64,000 nucleotides of DNA, taken from NCBI GenBank assembly GCA_005862225.1, contig SZXV01000005.1, positions 62,001 through 126,000 of the forward strand. The letters are read 5' to 3'. Numbering within the stretch: position 1 is the first letter of the stretch; every line of letters starts with the position of its first letter. Positions 49,507-59,125 of this stretch are shown piece by piece. The notes under the pieces are model-generated. The model did no database searches. It was not told the origin of the DNA and worked only from the letters and a program-made list of their open reading frames with translations. Both the position numbers and the translations under genes were made by a program. Origin of the DNA: Chlorobium sp. (lineage in GTDB: Bacteria > Bacteroidota > Chlorobiia > Chlorobiales > Chlorobiaceae).

Positions 49507-50718
49507 TCAGCTTCTGTAGCTTCCGTTGATATCGACATACTCTTTGCTCAGGTCGCAGCTCCAGATGGTAGCTTCTCCCGTCCCGTTGCCAAGTCGCAGG
49601 GTTATGGTGTAGGACTCTTTTGCCAGTATTGCACTTGCCGCCTCTTCAGAGAAATCGGCAACCATGCCAGGTTTCAGAATGGAGAGATCATTGAAGTGAA
49701 GTTCCAGATCCTCCTGGTTGAAGATTGCGCCTGAACGGCCTGCTGCGGCAATGATTCTCCCCCAGTTGGCATCCTCGCCATGAATGGCCGTTTTGACAAG
49801 ACTTGATTGCGCTATGGTTCTTGCTGCCCGCTCTGCGTCACGCTCATCGGCGGCTCCTTTGACGGTGATTTCGACAAGTTTTGTAGCACCTTCTCCGTCA
49901 ATGACGATAAGTTTGGCCAGAAAAGTCATCACCGCTTCGAGAGCGTTATAAAACAGCGCACAATCGCTGCTGTTGTCGCTCTTGATTTCCGGACCAGACC
50001 CACTGGCGACAATGGCAACCATGTCGTTGGTGCTGGTATCGCCGTCAACTGTAATAGCGTTGAAGCTTTTGCGATTGGCCCTTTCCAGTGCTGTATGAAG
50101 AAGTGCCGGTTCGATTAAAGCGTCAGTGGCAAGAAAGGCCAGCATGGTCGCCATATCAGGGCAAATCATGCCTGAACCTTTGGCGATGCCGCTCAGACGG
50201 ATAGTACCGCCCGAAAGCTCAAGCTCAAGGGTAAAAAATTTGGGGAAAGTATCTGTGGTCATGATGGCACTGGCTGCATCAAGGACTGACTGCCGCTGCA
50301 TGGTTGCGGCAAGTGAGGAGATTCCGGCACGAACCTTTTCCATCGGTAAAAGCTGACCGATCACTCCTGTCGAGGCAACAAGCACCTCTTTGGGATTGAT
50401 TGAAAGCTCCTGAGCTACTGCTTCAGCCATGGCACGGGCGTCTTCCAGGCCCTTGCTGCCGGTGGCGGCATTTGCATTCCCGCTGTTGCAGACAATGGCG
50501 CGAATAGATGATGGGGAGAAAGCAAGATGCTCTCGTGAAAGTGTTATCGGTGCCGCAACACAGAGGTTTCGGGTGAAGAGGGCTGCTGCGGTGGCGGGGC
50601 CTTCTGTCGCAAGCAGCATCAGATCTTTCCTGTTGCTGTATTTAATATTAGCCGAAACAGCTCCTGCTGAAAAACCTTTTGGCCAGAAATCTTGCGTGCC
50701 ATCCGAGTCTGCCGTCAT
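49507..50718 (-). CDS. argJ: Bifunctional ornithine acetyltransferase/N-acetylglutamate synthase
   Basis: Recycles the acetyl group between acetylornithine and glutamate, and may also make N-acetylglutamate from acetyl-CoA. The self-cleavage site is present in [20 protein letters not shown] (nucleophilic Thr after MA), with [11 protein letters not shown] downstream. ATG 50718 gives 403 residues, standard for ArgJ; a TTG at 50796 would extend it by 26. Because no argA or argE is nearby, the cyclic pathway through ArgJ is implied. Mono- or bifunctionality cannot be told from sequence here. Confidence 0.93.
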   Translation of the reverse strand: MTADSDGTQDFWPKGFSAGAVSANIKYSNRKDLMLLATEGPATAAALFTRNLCVAAPITLSREHLAFSPSSIRAIVCNSGNANAATGSKGLEDARAMAEAVAQELSINPKEVLVASTGVIGQLLPMEKVRAGISSLAATMQRQSVLDAASAIMTTDTFPKFFTLELELSGGTIRLSGIAKGSGMICPDMATMLAFLATDALIEPALLHTALERANRKSFNAITVDGDTSTNDMVAIVASGSGPEIKSDNSSDCALFYNALEAVMTFLAKLIVIDGEGATKLVEITVKGAADERDAERAARTIAQSSLVKTAIHGEDANWGRIIAAAGRSGAIFNQEDLELHFNDLSILKPGMVADFSEEAASAILAKESYTITLRLGNGTGEATIWSCDLSKEYVDINGSYRS

Positions 50719-50825
50719 CGGCTTGACCGATGATGGCCATAGGGTTGTGGCAGAAAGTTGATGGATGACTTTAAGCCCCTTGCAGAGTTTTTCCAATGCA
50801 GTGTACTTCTTTTAATTTTAATGAA

Positions 50826-51857
50826 TTATATAAGTCCCGTTCTTTCATCAAGCCCGAGCATGAGATTCATGTTCTGTATCGCCTGGCCGGCAGCACCTTT
50901 GAGAAGATTGTCAAGGGCGGTAACAATCAGCAGTGAACCGTTTGCTGTTACCCTGGCAAGGTGCACATCACAATAATTGGTATTGACGACATGCTTTATC
51001 TCAGTCATGGTGTCACGCACCCGTACAAAAGGAGCGTGCTTATAAAAGCTGCGATAAAGCTCCATTATCTTTTCTGCATCAACCGGATTTTCCAGATTCA
51101 CATTAAGGATGCTGTAGATACCCCTGACCAGTGAGCCAATCATTGGCGTAAAACTGAAATCAAAGGAGGGATCGGTTGCGGAGGTTCCCAGTGCCTGCAT
51201 GATTTCAGGAGTGTGCTGATGAATCCCAACCTTGTATGCCCTGATATTTTCACTCATCTCTGAAAAAGAAAGTTCAATCTTGCTACTGCGTCCAGCGCCT
51301 GAAATACCTGAGGTGGAGGTGCAATTGACAGACCGAACCTTGAGTGAGCGGTCTCTTCCATGAAAAAGGGGAGCGAGCCCTAAAATAATGCTGGTTGCAT
51401 AGCAGCCGGGATTACTGATGGCAGTTTCTTTGAGGATTGTGTCATGGTAAAGTTCAGGCATGCCGTATGTCAACACAGCATCAGGTGATTTTACCTGTTT
51501 ATAGAACTCTTTATGCTCTTCTGGATCTTTAAGCCTGAAATCACCGGAAAGATCAATCACCATTTTCCCGGCATGAACAAGAGATGGGAGGAGCTGGAGT
51601 GCCTCGCCATGAGGAAGCGCAAGAAAATAGATATCGCTCTCTGTTTCCCCGGAATATTGTTTATAGACCTTATCGCAGCCAAGAGCAGGGTAGATATCTG
51701 ACACACTGTTGCCGACCTGTGAAAAGGCATACAGCTCCTGAAGTTGAACCTGTTGATGACGAAGCAGCAACTTTGTTAATTCGGCTCCGGAATAACCGGA
51801 AGCTCCGATTATCGATACTGAATATTTTTTCAAACTCTCTGTCACAGGTGACGTCAT
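50826..51857 (-). CDS. argC: N-acetyl-gamma-glutamyl-phosphate reductase
   Basis: NADPH-dependent third step of arginine synthesis. The 343-residue protein has the Rossmann start [20 protein letters not shown] and the catalytic cysteine Cys152 in [14 protein letters not shown], with the His region [10 protein letters not shown]. First gene of the minus-strand arg run; a 16-base palindrome lies about 50 bases before its ATG. Confidence 0.95.
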   Translation of the reverse strand: MTSPVTESLKKYSVSIIGASGYSGAELTKLLLRHQQVQLQELYAFSQVGNSVSDIYPALGCDKVYKQYSGETESDIYFLALPHGEALQLLPSLVHAGKMVIDLSGDFRLKDPEEHKEFYKQVKSPDAVLTYGMPELYHDTILKETAISNPGCYATSIILGLAPLFHGRDRSLKVRSVNCTSTSGISGAGRSSKIELSFSEMSENIRAYKVGIHQHTPEIMQALGTSATDPSFDFSFTPMIGSLVRGIYSILNVNLENPVDAEKIMELYRSFYKHAPFVRVRDTMTEIKHVVNTNYCDVHLARVTANGSLLIVTALDNLLKGAAGQAIQNMNLMLGLDERTGLI

Positions 51858-51908
51858 TTCAGGAATATGCTTATGCAGAAATTTTCAGAAAAAAGGATAT
51901 AATTGAAT

Positions 51909-51924
51909 CATCTCAAATGAGATG
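51909..51924. promoter_or_regulatory. Palindrome before argC, candidate ArgR operator
   Basis: CATCTCA and TGAGATG form a perfect 7-bp inverted repeat with a 2-base centre, 51-67 bases before the argC start. Position suits an operator for the ArgR encoded in the cluster, though it matches the enterobacterial ARG box (TGAAT...ATTCA) only weakly, with TGAAT just outside. Confidence 0.4.
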
Positions 51925-52044
51925 CACAATATGTTCAAGGTAACTGAATGGTGATTATTTTATTGTGCCGTATCCTGAATTATTGAATAAATATCCATTG
52001 AGGCGCAAATATTAAGCTTTTTTACCGTAATCCGCAACAAACTT

Positions 52045-52953
52045 ATGGTCTTTCTGAACATGTCGCGTCATAGAAAAGGTCTCAAGATTATTAACCTCTT
52101 GTTGTTGCTTTTTCCGATCATTTTTTTGCTTCATTGCACCCAGCCTCCGGCTGACGACACAGCCCGTAGCGGCCAGATGAGTATTGCTGTCGATCGGCAG
52201 TTTGAAGGTATCATTGGGAGTGAGGTAACGATGTTCCACAGTTATTATCCTGATGCTTATATCAGCCTCATGGCAGTCAGTCCAAACAAAAGTCTCAAAC
52301 TTCTTCTGAATCACAAGGTGAGAGCGGCTTTGATTGGCGGTGAACCTGAGGTTGCTGAAGATTCGCTTGTGGTAGCAATGAAATCAACGCTTCGACGAGA
52401 ACCCATCGCCCGTGACGCAATGATATGCATTGTGAATGTGGCCAACCCTGCCAAACAAATTTCTCTTGTGGACATCAAGGACTTATTTATTGGAAAAGGC
52501 AAAAGCGGCTTGATTCCTCTTGTAACCGCAGATGATCTCCGCCTTCATTCTCTTTTAGCCGCTAAAACAGGCGGAAAAAGATCGGATTTAAGTGCATGGG
52601 CTTGCAGCAGCGATGAAGAGCTGATGAGCCGGGTTTCTGCCGACAAAAAGGCCGTTGGACTGCTTTTTCGTTCATCGTTCCATAAGGTCAGCCAAAACAA
52701 AAAGGGGCACTATTCCATCAAAATCCTGCCTGTTGCCAAAGAGGAGAGTAATGTTTCCGCATCTTTGCCTACACAGCAAAATATCTTCGATGGGAGCTAT
52801 CCTCTTGTTACGACCGTTTACTATGTATATTATCCCGGTGATGCACTTGCCGCAGGCTTTGGCGCATGGCTCGGAAGTGAGGGACAGAAAGCATTTGAAA
52901 GAAGTGATCTGGCCCCGTTCAAGCTTGTTGAAAGGACTATTACGTTAAAATAA
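52045..52953 (+). CDS. PstS-like phosphate-binding-type lipoprotein
   Basis: A 302-residue PstS-superfamily binding protein. The N-terminus is hydrophobic (INLLLLLFPIIFLLHC) with a lipobox Cys31, so it should be a lipoprotein. PstS-like parts include RDAMICIVNVANPAKQISLVDIKDLF and YYVYYPGDALAAGFGAWLGSEGQKAF. It is short, and the classical phosphate-binding SGT motif is not obvious, so the ligand is uncertain. No pst permease or ATPase is nearby; a membrane diguanylate cyclase starts 4 bases after its stop, which suggests a sensory role. Start may also be ATG 52060. Confidence 0.75.
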   Translation: MVFLNMSRHRKGLKIINLLLLLFPIIFLLHCTQPPADDTARSGQMSIAVDRQFEGIIGSEVTMFHSYYPDAYISLMAVSPNKSLKLLLNHKVRAALIGGEPEVAEDSLVVAMKSTLRREPIARDAMICIVNVANPAKQISLVDIKDLFIGKGKSGLIPLVTADDLRLHSLLAAKTGGKRSDLSAWACSSDEELMSRVSADKKAVGLLFRSSFHKVSQNKKGHYSIKILPVAKEESNVSASLPTQQNIFDGSYPLVTTVYYVYYPGDALAAGFGAWLGSEGQKAFERSDLAPFKLVERTITLK

Positions 52954-52957
52954 CTCT

Positions 52958-54232
52958 ATGAACAGGGCGCAGCTTACTATAAAAAAAATATCACCCTTAC
53001 AGGCAATTGTCTATACAGGAACACTCAGTCTCGTCATTATCATTGTCGGTACTGTCGGGTTTTTCGTTACACAACAGAGCCTGCTTGAAAAGGTTCAAAA
53101 AAAACAGGCATGTTACCTTGACCTTGTCGATTTCAGGGGTAAACTGCTGGAGTTTGGGCTTTCCAGAGATGTGGCCGGTGTTACAATGGAAACGGACATT
53201 GGGCAGCGTCCTGAAGTATTGCTCTTCATGTACAATAAAATCCTCAGCCAGATGCGTGAAGCTGGCTTACACCCTCACACATCATTCCATCTTTCCCAAG
53301 AAAGTTGGCCGACACTTCTTGCCGGTGATAATTTGAAGCTTTTCAGTCTTGAACTTGAAAAAAACATTGACAAAGCTAAAGTCGAGTCTAAAAATGCTTC
53401 GATAAAACTTCTGGTGATCAATGAGTTTTTTCTCTTTTTCATTCTTGCGGTCTTGTTGACACTGAGTATTACTGCGGGGTGGATGTTACATAATAATTAT
53501 CGCGAGACACTCATCCCTCTTGCCCAGCTTGTAGGACAACTGAAGTTGCTCAACAGAAACATACCTGAAAGTATTCATGATACCGCTGAGGAGATGAAAA
53601 AGGAGTTGACAGAAATGGACTACTCTAATGACATTACCCAGATTACCCGATCGATCATGAATTTTTGTGGTGATATTGAGGCTAAAAACAAAAAACTCGA
53701 TGAAATATATATTCGGGATGAAAAAACAAACCTTTATAATTACCGCCATTTCAAGGAACATCTCATTATCGATGTCGAAAGGGCAAAGCGTCTTAATGAC
53801 AGAGTCTCTCTTGCAATGATTGATATTGATCATTTCAAGTTTTACAATGATTCCAACGGTCATCTTGCGGGGGATTATGCGCTTAAACTTCTGGCAGATA
53901 TCATCAGCAGCCAATGCCGGGCTTATGATGTTCCGTCAAGGTTTGGCGGAGATGAGTTTGCTCTTCTTTTCCCTAAAACGGGCACATCGACTGCACGGGA
54001 CATCGCGGAGCGTCTGCGCAAGATTATCAGTGATCGACAATTTCCTTATGAGGATGCTCAACCAGTGGGAGAGCTTACCGTCAGTATCGGTATAGCTACC
54101 TTTCCTGATGATGCGCTTGACTGGTCCACCCTGATCAGCAATGCCGACAGGGCTCTCTACAAGGCGAAAGCTGATGGAAGAAACAATGTTGTTGTTTTTA
54201 CTTCAATTGATCCCCCGAATATTCCGGGATGA
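52958..54232 (+). CDS. Membrane diguanylate cyclase (GGDEF)
   Basis: Makes cyclic di-GMP from two GTP. The 424-residue protein has TM1 (about 17-37), a periplasmic helical region (38-150), TM2 (about 153-176), a cytoplasmic linker and a GGDEF domain with the intact active motif RFGGDEFALLF (GGDEF 330-334) and an intact inhibitory I-site RAYD (321-324). Its periplasmic domain and the lipoprotein encoded just upstream could form a sensor pair. The next gene overlaps by 4 bases. Confidence 0.93.
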   Translation: MNRAQLTIKKISPLQAIVYTGTLSLVIIIVGTVGFFVTQQSLLEKVQKKQACYLDLVDFRGKLLEFGLSRDVAGVTMETDIGQRPEVLLFMYNKILSQMREAGLHPHTSFHLSQESWPTLLAGDNLKLFSLELEKNIDKAKVESKNASIKLLVINEFFLFFILAVLLTLSITAGWMLHNNYRETLIPLAQLVGQLKLLNRNIPESIHDTAEEMKKELTEMDYSNDITQITRSIMNFCGDIEAKNKKLDEIYIRDEKTNLYNYRHFKEHLIIDVERAKRLNDRVSLAMIDIDHFKFYNDSNGHLAGDYALKLLADIISSQCRAYDVPSRFGGDEFALLFPKTGTSTARDIAERLRKIISDRQFPYEDAQPVGELTVSIGIATFPDDALDWSTLISNADRALYKAKADGRNNVVVFTSIDPPNIPG

Positions 54233-55500
54233 AACCCGAGTTTTATATTGCAAGGCGCTTTGCATTCAAAAAGCGCTCGACGTCGAAACCGACCTTTATT
54301 GTTTTGGTGGCTGTTACAGGGATTGCCGTAGGAACAGCCGCCCTGATTTTGACGCTTTCCATTGTCAACGGGTTTGCGCGAAGTGTTGAAGACAAGCTGA
54401 TCAGCTTCAGCGCTCATCTCCAGATACGATACCCTGACGAACAGCTTTTTCAGGAACGTCGTTCTGATCTCGCAAGGATAGTGACGAGTGCCAATATTGC
54501 TGAAGCTTCTCCTTTTTTGGAAAAAAGTTTTGTGCTTCGGAGCCGCAACAAAGATCTTGACAAGACATGGAGCAGTAAACCGGTTCGCATCAAGGGAATT
54601 GGAGAAGAACAGCAAAATTCTTTTTTGAAAAAATTTCTTATAGAAGGCAACATTGCCCGCTCTGACTCTGGTAAAGAAATCTCGCTTTATGCCGGAAAGA
54701 CGTTGGCCGAAAATCTTGATCTCAAAGTAGGCCAGAAAGTTATGCTTGTTGGATTGGAACACGATTCTTCAGGCCAAAAACTTGTCGCCGGAGATAAAAA
54801 TATTGTAGACCTGCTCTCTTCTCTTGATCTTGAAATTGGCGTTATCCGGGGAATCTACAACACCGGACTTCAGGAGGGATTTGATGATTTTGTGGTTATT
54901 GCAAACTTACAAGAGCTTCAGCAGCGATTTAATCCCATGATGATCAGTGGCTATGATGCCAATGTTCATCATCTTGATCAATTGCAAAATACGGTGAAAA
55001 AAGTAATTGATGCTCTTGGATTTCCTTTTTATGGCTTTACTGTTTTTGAGCGTTATGCAAATCTTTTTGAATGGCTGAAGCTGCAGAAAAACATTACGCC
55101 CCTGCTGATTGTAACCATAACCATCGTGGCTGTTTTCAATATCATATCGACTCTTCTGGTCTTGATTATTGAAAAGACGCGAGAAATAGGAATGCTTAGT
55201 GCACTTGGGCTTGAACCCGGCAAAATCAGCAGGATTTTTATGGCGCAGGCTTTTCTTATTTCTCTTTCAGGGATTGCAGCAGGCAATATTCTTGCATTGT
55301 CGCTCTCCCTTTTTGAACTCCGATTTCACCTGATTACTTTACCTGAAAAAAGTTATTTCATCAAAAATGTTCCGCTGTTGATCAATGCTGCCGATTATGC
55401 TACAGTTTCATTTGCGGTTTTGGCGCTTACCCTGCTGTTTGCCTTTATTCCGGCAAGAATTGCCGCTTCGCTTACACCCGGAACCGCACTCGGGAGTTAA
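54229..55500 (+). CDS. LolC/LolE-type ABC permease, first
   Basis: Lipoprotein-releasing-system-type permease that, with a LolD ATPase, extracts lipoproteins from the inner membrane. The 423-residue protein has TM1 near residues 25-47 (FIVLVAVTGIAVGTAALILT), a long periplasmic domain, and three C-terminal TMs (from about 285). IEKTREIGMLSALGLEPGKI is the usual FtsX/LolE cytoplasmic loop. It starts inside the stop of the cyclase gene (ATGA). No ATPase gene adjoins; see the paired permease next. Confidence 0.88.
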   Translation: MKPEFYIARRFAFKKRSTSKPTFIVLVAVTGIAVGTAALILTLSIVNGFARSVEDKLISFSAHLQIRYPDEQLFQERRSDLARIVTSANIAEASPFLEKSFVLRSRNKDLDKTWSSKPVRIKGIGEEQQNSFLKKFLIEGNIARSDSGKEISLYAGKTLAENLDLKVGQKVMLVGLEHDSSGQKLVAGDKNIVDLLSSLDLEIGVIRGIYNTGLQEGFDDFVVIANLQELQQRFNPMMISGYDANVHHLDQLQNTVKKVIDALGFPFYGFTVFERYANLFEWLKLQKNITPLLIVTITIVAVFNIISTLLVLIIEKTREIGMLSALGLEPGKISRIFMAQAFLISLSGIAAGNILALSLSLFELRFHLITLPEKSYFIKNVPLLINAADYATVSFAVLALTLLFAFIPARIAASLTPGTALGS

Positions 55501-55521
55501 CTTAATGTTATTGCTGCCTGT

Positions 55522-56772
55522 ATGAACGCTGGACTATGGATTGCTCAACGATTCAGTTTTGCCCGTAAACGATTCCGGATTATCAATATCATTTCAGCCA
55601 TCAGTCTTGCTGGAATTATTATTGGAGTGAGCACTTTGCTTGTGGTTATGAGCGTCTTGAACGGCTTTCAAAAACTTGCGCGTGATCTTTTTACAACAGT
55701 TGACAGCCCGATTCAACTTGTTCCTCTTTCTGGCAGAACGTTAACGGTATCGGACAATTTTTTGCAGTCAATACGAGCACTGAAAGGAGTTGAATCAGCA
55801 GAACCGTTTGCTGAAGGCCAGGCTATTCTTGCCACTCAGGAAAAGAGTGAACTGATTTTTTTGAAAGGACTTAGCGAAGTCGCTCATCACAGGTTGATGC
55901 GTCAGACCCATGCAAGAGAGCCATATTTTACCGAGGCAACCATCTCTGTCGGTGAACTCCTGGCCTACAGAACAAACCTCTACCCATTCAAATCAGTAAA
56001 GATTTTCAGCCCGGAACTCATCTCTTCCGGCCTGGAATCATTATCACAACCATATCTGATTCCTGCTCTCACTATTCCTGAAACAACCATTTCCTCACTG
56101 TTTTCCTTACAAAAAGTATTTGATGACCGGTATGTGCTTGCCTCAGAGCCATTTGCCAAACGTATTCTTCTGCTTGGCAATGGAGAGTATTCAGGCGTTG
56201 ATATCAGAGTCAAAGATGGGGAGTCCCGCGACATGGTCACCAGTCATCTCAGAAACCTGCTGGCACAGAGCAGTTTGAAAAAAAGCTGCAAAGTCAGGAC
56301 TCTCGAAGAAAAATACAGCAACATTTTTGCTGTTATGAAGCTTGAAAAATGGATAAGTTTCAGCGTTCTGATGCTTATCATTCTTGTGGCGGCCCTTAGC
56401 CTTACCGGTGCTCTTGCCATGACGGCCATCGACAAACAGCGGGAACTCTTTTACCTTCGTTGTCTCGGGCTTGACAAGTCGCAGTTCAGGGCTATCTTCA
56501 TCATTCAGGGTGGAATGACTGGAGTGGCAGGAACGGCTGTTGGTTCACTCATTGCCTGGAGTGTATGCAAACTTCAGGAGCTGTACGGTTTTGTAGAGCT
56601 CCCCTCAAAAAGTGCGTTTATTATTCACTCCTATCCAGTCAACATGCAAACCGGTGATTTTGTGGCAGTTGGAATCACGGCAATCATGCTTTGTGTCGCG
56701 GTCAGCCTCTACCCGGCTCGAAAAGCGGCATTGATTGCTGCAAGCAGCTCTCTTGACCTGAAGACGAACTGA
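55522..56772 (+). CDS. LolC/LolE-type ABC permease, second
   Basis: Second permease of the same family, 416 residues. TM1 ([21 protein letters not shown]), periplasmic domain, then three TMs with the [20 protein letters not shown] loop. Similar topology to the first, distinct sequence, consistent with a LolC/LolE heterodimer. It begins 21 bases after the first. LolD must be supplied from elsewhere. Last gene of the run. Confidence 0.88.
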   Translation: MNAGLWIAQRFSFARKRFRIINIISAISLAGIIIGVSTLLVVMSVLNGFQKLARDLFTTVDSPIQLVPLSGRTLTVSDNFLQSIRALKGVESAEPFAEGQAILATQEKSELIFLKGLSEVAHHRLMRQTHAREPYFTEATISVGELLAYRTNLYPFKSVKIFSPELISSGLESLSQPYLIPALTIPETTISSLFSLQKVFDDRYVLASEPFAKRILLLGNGEYSGVDIRVKDGESRDMVTSHLRNLLAQSSLKKSCKVRTLEEKYSNIFAVMKLEKWISFSVLMLIILVAALSLTGALAMTAIDKQRELFYLRCLGLDKSQFRAIFIIQGGMTGVAGTAVGSLIAWSVCKLQELYGFVELPSKSAFIIHSYPVNMQTGDFVAVGITAIMLCVAVSLYPARKAALIAASSSLDLKTN

Positions 56773-56799
56773 GTCAGCAAGTTTCATCACAGCACGTTA

Positions 56800-57255
56800 T
56801 CAGTCAAGAAGCTTTCTGAAAACGGCCATCTCTGATTTCATGAAACCTCTTGAAAAATAGAACTGCTGTGCAGCAGCATTATCACTGTCGGTCAGAAGGG
56901 TTATGCGCCCGAACCCTTCACGACGTGCAAAATCGACAGCATAATCAATCAATTGTTTGCCAATTCCTTTGCCTCGCCATGCAGGGGCCACAACCATATC
57001 CTCAAGCAAAGCAACTTTTTTACCAAGAAAAGTACTGACCGTAAACAGCAGCATCACCATTCCCTGAATGACCCCGTCCATTTCTATGACAAATATTTGC
57101 CCAAGCTCAGGTTGTCTTATAATCATTAAAAGAGCTCTTGACTGGGCTTCAGCATCGGGCGTAAACTCATGCTCCTGGCTGAACAAAATTCCAAGAAGCT
57201 CAGTGCATCTCGGCATATCGCTTTCAATCGCTTTTCTTACTGCTGACATGAGCAT
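56800..57255 (-). CDS. GNAT-family N-acetyltransferase
   Basis: A 151-residue acetyltransferase-fold protein using acetyl-CoA. The pyrophosphate-binding segment VVAPAWRGKGIGKQLIDYAV is intact and LEDMVV precedes it; FYFSRGF is the usual late motif. AAGGA before ATG 57255 supports the start. Substrate unknown. Single gene, divergent from the transporter gene. Confidence 0.9.
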   Translation of the reverse strand: MLMSAVRKAIESDMPRCTELLGILFSQEHEFTPDAEAQSRALLMIIRQPELGQIFVIEMDGVIQGMVMLLFTVSTFLGKKVALLEDMVVAPAWRGKGIGKQLIDYAVDFARREGFGRITLLTDSDNAAAQQFYFSRGFMKSEMAVFRKLLD

Positions 57256-57470
57256 CTCGTCATTCCTTTTGTGAAAAATTATCTCTTTTTAAGGTTGTTT
57301 ATTGCTGTAAATTCATCAGAAATATACCGATATGCAAACTCTTTCAGGAGAAAAAGAGAGAAGCTTCGCTTTTCTGCTTGTACATCCCCATGTATTGCTC
57401 TATACTTGTGGTCAGTTTTTTCAAAATAGCCTGCATGTTCAGGTAAACACATAACCACTACACCCTTCAG

Positions 57471-58127
57471 ATGGATGCGTTCTGGCTTTCACTTGTCATG
57501 ATTTTTCTGGCTGAGCTTGGTGATAAAACCCAGCTTGTCGCACTGACTCTTGCCACGTGCTACAATACCGGAGTTGTATTATGGGGTATTTTCTGGGCAA
57601 CCCTTGCTATTCATGTTTTTTCAGCCGGAATTGGATGGTTTATTGGAGATCAATTGCCCAATGAATGGATAAAATTTGTGGCTGGTATCGCTTTTATCGC
57701 TTTTGGTTTCTGGACACTGCGCGGTGACACTCTTGATGATGAAGAAGAGAGCTGCAAGACAGGAATCAATCCATTCTGGCTGGTCTTTTCGACCTTTTTC
57801 ATGGCAGAACTTGGTGATAAAACCATGCTTTCCACTATCACTCTCGCATCAACTCATCCGTTTCTGCCAGTCTGGCTGGGTTCAACCATCGGAATGGTTA
57901 TTTCTGACGGCCTTGCTATTGTTGCTGGAAAAATGCTCGGTGCGAGGCTACCCGAAAACATCATCAAAATTGGTGCCGCAGTGATCTTTTTCCTTTTCGG
58001 CATCGTCAGCATGTACGAAGGAGGTGCGCATTTTGCACTTTACCTGTGGGGAATTGCAGGAGCCCTTATTACCCTTACTGGTTATATTTTCCTCCGTAAA
58101 CCAACATCACGACAGCATAATAAATAA
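57471..58127 (+). CDS. GDT1/TMEM165-family (UPF0016) cation transporter
   Basis: A 218-residue membrane protein with two repeats carrying the family motif Ex[17 protein letters not shown] and [12 protein letters not shown]. Members move Mn2+ or Ca2+ across membranes. About six hydrophobic segments are seen. No yybP-ykoY-type leader, the manganese riboswitch often found before such genes, could be recognised upstream. Single gene, convergent with lgt. Confidence 0.9.
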   Translation: MDAFWLSLVMIFLAELGDKTQLVALTLATCYNTGVVLWGIFWATLAIHVFSAGIGWFIGDQLPNEWIKFVAGIAFIAFGFWTLRGDTLDDEEESCKTGINPFWLVFSTFFMAELGDKTMLSTITLASTHPFLPVWLGSTIGMVISDGLAIVAGKMLGARLPENIIKIGAAVIFFLFGIVSMYEGGAHFALYLWGIAGALITLTGYIFLRKPTSRQHNK

Positions 58128-58149
58128 ACTCAGCAAGGGTTGAATCAGC

Positions 58150-59004
58150 CTATCCCTTCACTGAGCGTACAGATGACTTTCTTGTGATAAAGAAGACTCC
58201 GATTCCGGCAATCATCATAAGAAAACAAAGCACCTGTCCCATGGAAAAGTTCAGGAGTACAAAGCCAAGCTGGGCATCGGGTTCACGAAAATATTCGATA
58301 AAAAAGCGGACAAATCCGTATCCAAAAAGGTAGATGGCTGAGAGAAATCCCGGAAATATGGATTTTTTGCGAAGAAGCCAAAGAACAAGAAAAAGGACAA
58401 TCCCTTCAAAGAAGGCTTCATAAAGCTGAGAGGGATGACGAAGTTCGTATGTTGGCGCATCTGGAAAATACATGCCAATCGCTGCATTTGTCACCCGCCC
58501 ATAGAGTTCACCATTGATAAAGTTGCCCAGACGACCGAATGTATAGCCTAAAGGAATCGTGGGAATGAAGAGGTCAAACGTCTCAAAAAATCCTCTGTTC
58601 TGCGATCGGGAAAACGCCAGGAAGGCAATAACGACACCAATTACTCCACCATGGTATGACATACCGGAAATACCGGAAAAATGACATCCCCCTGGAGATG
58701 ATACCCAGGGAATGATACTGCCGAGAGGGTTCGCCAGAAATGAACTCATTCCGTAAAACAGGATATAGCCAACCCTGCCCCCCAAAACAACGCCAACCAT
58801 AGCCCAGGTAAGTGCGTCACCGACAAATGGGCGTTTAAAAGGGAGCTTCTCTTTTTCAAGACGATAACAGGTCAGCAGATAGACAACAATAAACGCAATA
58901 ACATACATCATGCCATACCAGCGAATGGCAAATGTACCAAGAGAAAAAATGACAGGATTCATTTGTGATGGCAACGATTGCCACCAAAACAGAAAATCAT
59001 TCAT
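58150..59004 (-). CDS. lgt: Prolipoprotein diacylglyceryl transferase
   Basis: Adds the diacylglyceryl group to lipobox cysteines in the inner membrane. The 284-residue polytopic protein has the Lgt signature GRLGNFINGELYGR, IRWYGMMYVIAF and a GMSYHGGVIGV segment. Length is normal. It is on the minus strand, divergent from aclB; several lipoproteins in this window would be its substrates. Confidence 0.95.
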   Translation of the reverse strand: MNDFLFWWQSLPSQMNPVIFSLGTFAIRWYGMMYVIAFIVVYLLTCYRLEKEKLPFKRPFVGDALTWAMVGVVLGGRVGYILFYGMSSFLANPLGSIIPWVSSPGGCHFSGISGMSYHGGVIGVVIAFLAFSRSQNRGFFETFDLFIPTIPLGYTFGRLGNFINGELYGRVTNAAIGMYFPDAPTYELRHPSQLYEAFFEGIVLFLVLWLLRKKSIFPGFLSAIYLFGYGFVRFFIEYFREPDAQLGFVLLNFSMGQVLCFLMMIAGIGVFFITRKSSVRSVKG

Positions 59005-59061
59005 GAATGTCTTTTTTAGAAGCGCTAATTGGATTATATGAAAATATAGTTAACTTAAAAT

Positions 59062-59093
59062 CTTGCACTTTTCTGTGCTTGCACTTTTCCGTG
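59062..59093. repeat. 16-bp tandem repeat before aclB
   Basis: CTTGCACTTTTCTGTG (59062-59077) is followed immediately by CTTGCACTTTTCCGTG (59078-59093), one mismatch, 32-64 bases upstream of aclB. Each copy also carries a partial GCAC-N6-GTG(C) dyad. Such repeats at this position often bind regulators; nothing is known here. Confidence 0.75.
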
Positions 59094-59125
59094 TTTATAC
59101 CCAATAACATACAAATAACGATAGT

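Noticed and set aside
57256-57470. Possible yybP-ykoY manganese riboswitch before the GDT1-family gene
   Set aside because: The conserved loop sequences of that aptamer are not visible in the 215-base leader.
59062-59093. Sigma-54 promoter reading of the aclB tandem repeat
   Set aside because: TTGCAC is present but the GG of the -24 element is missing and no TTGC occurs at the required spacing.
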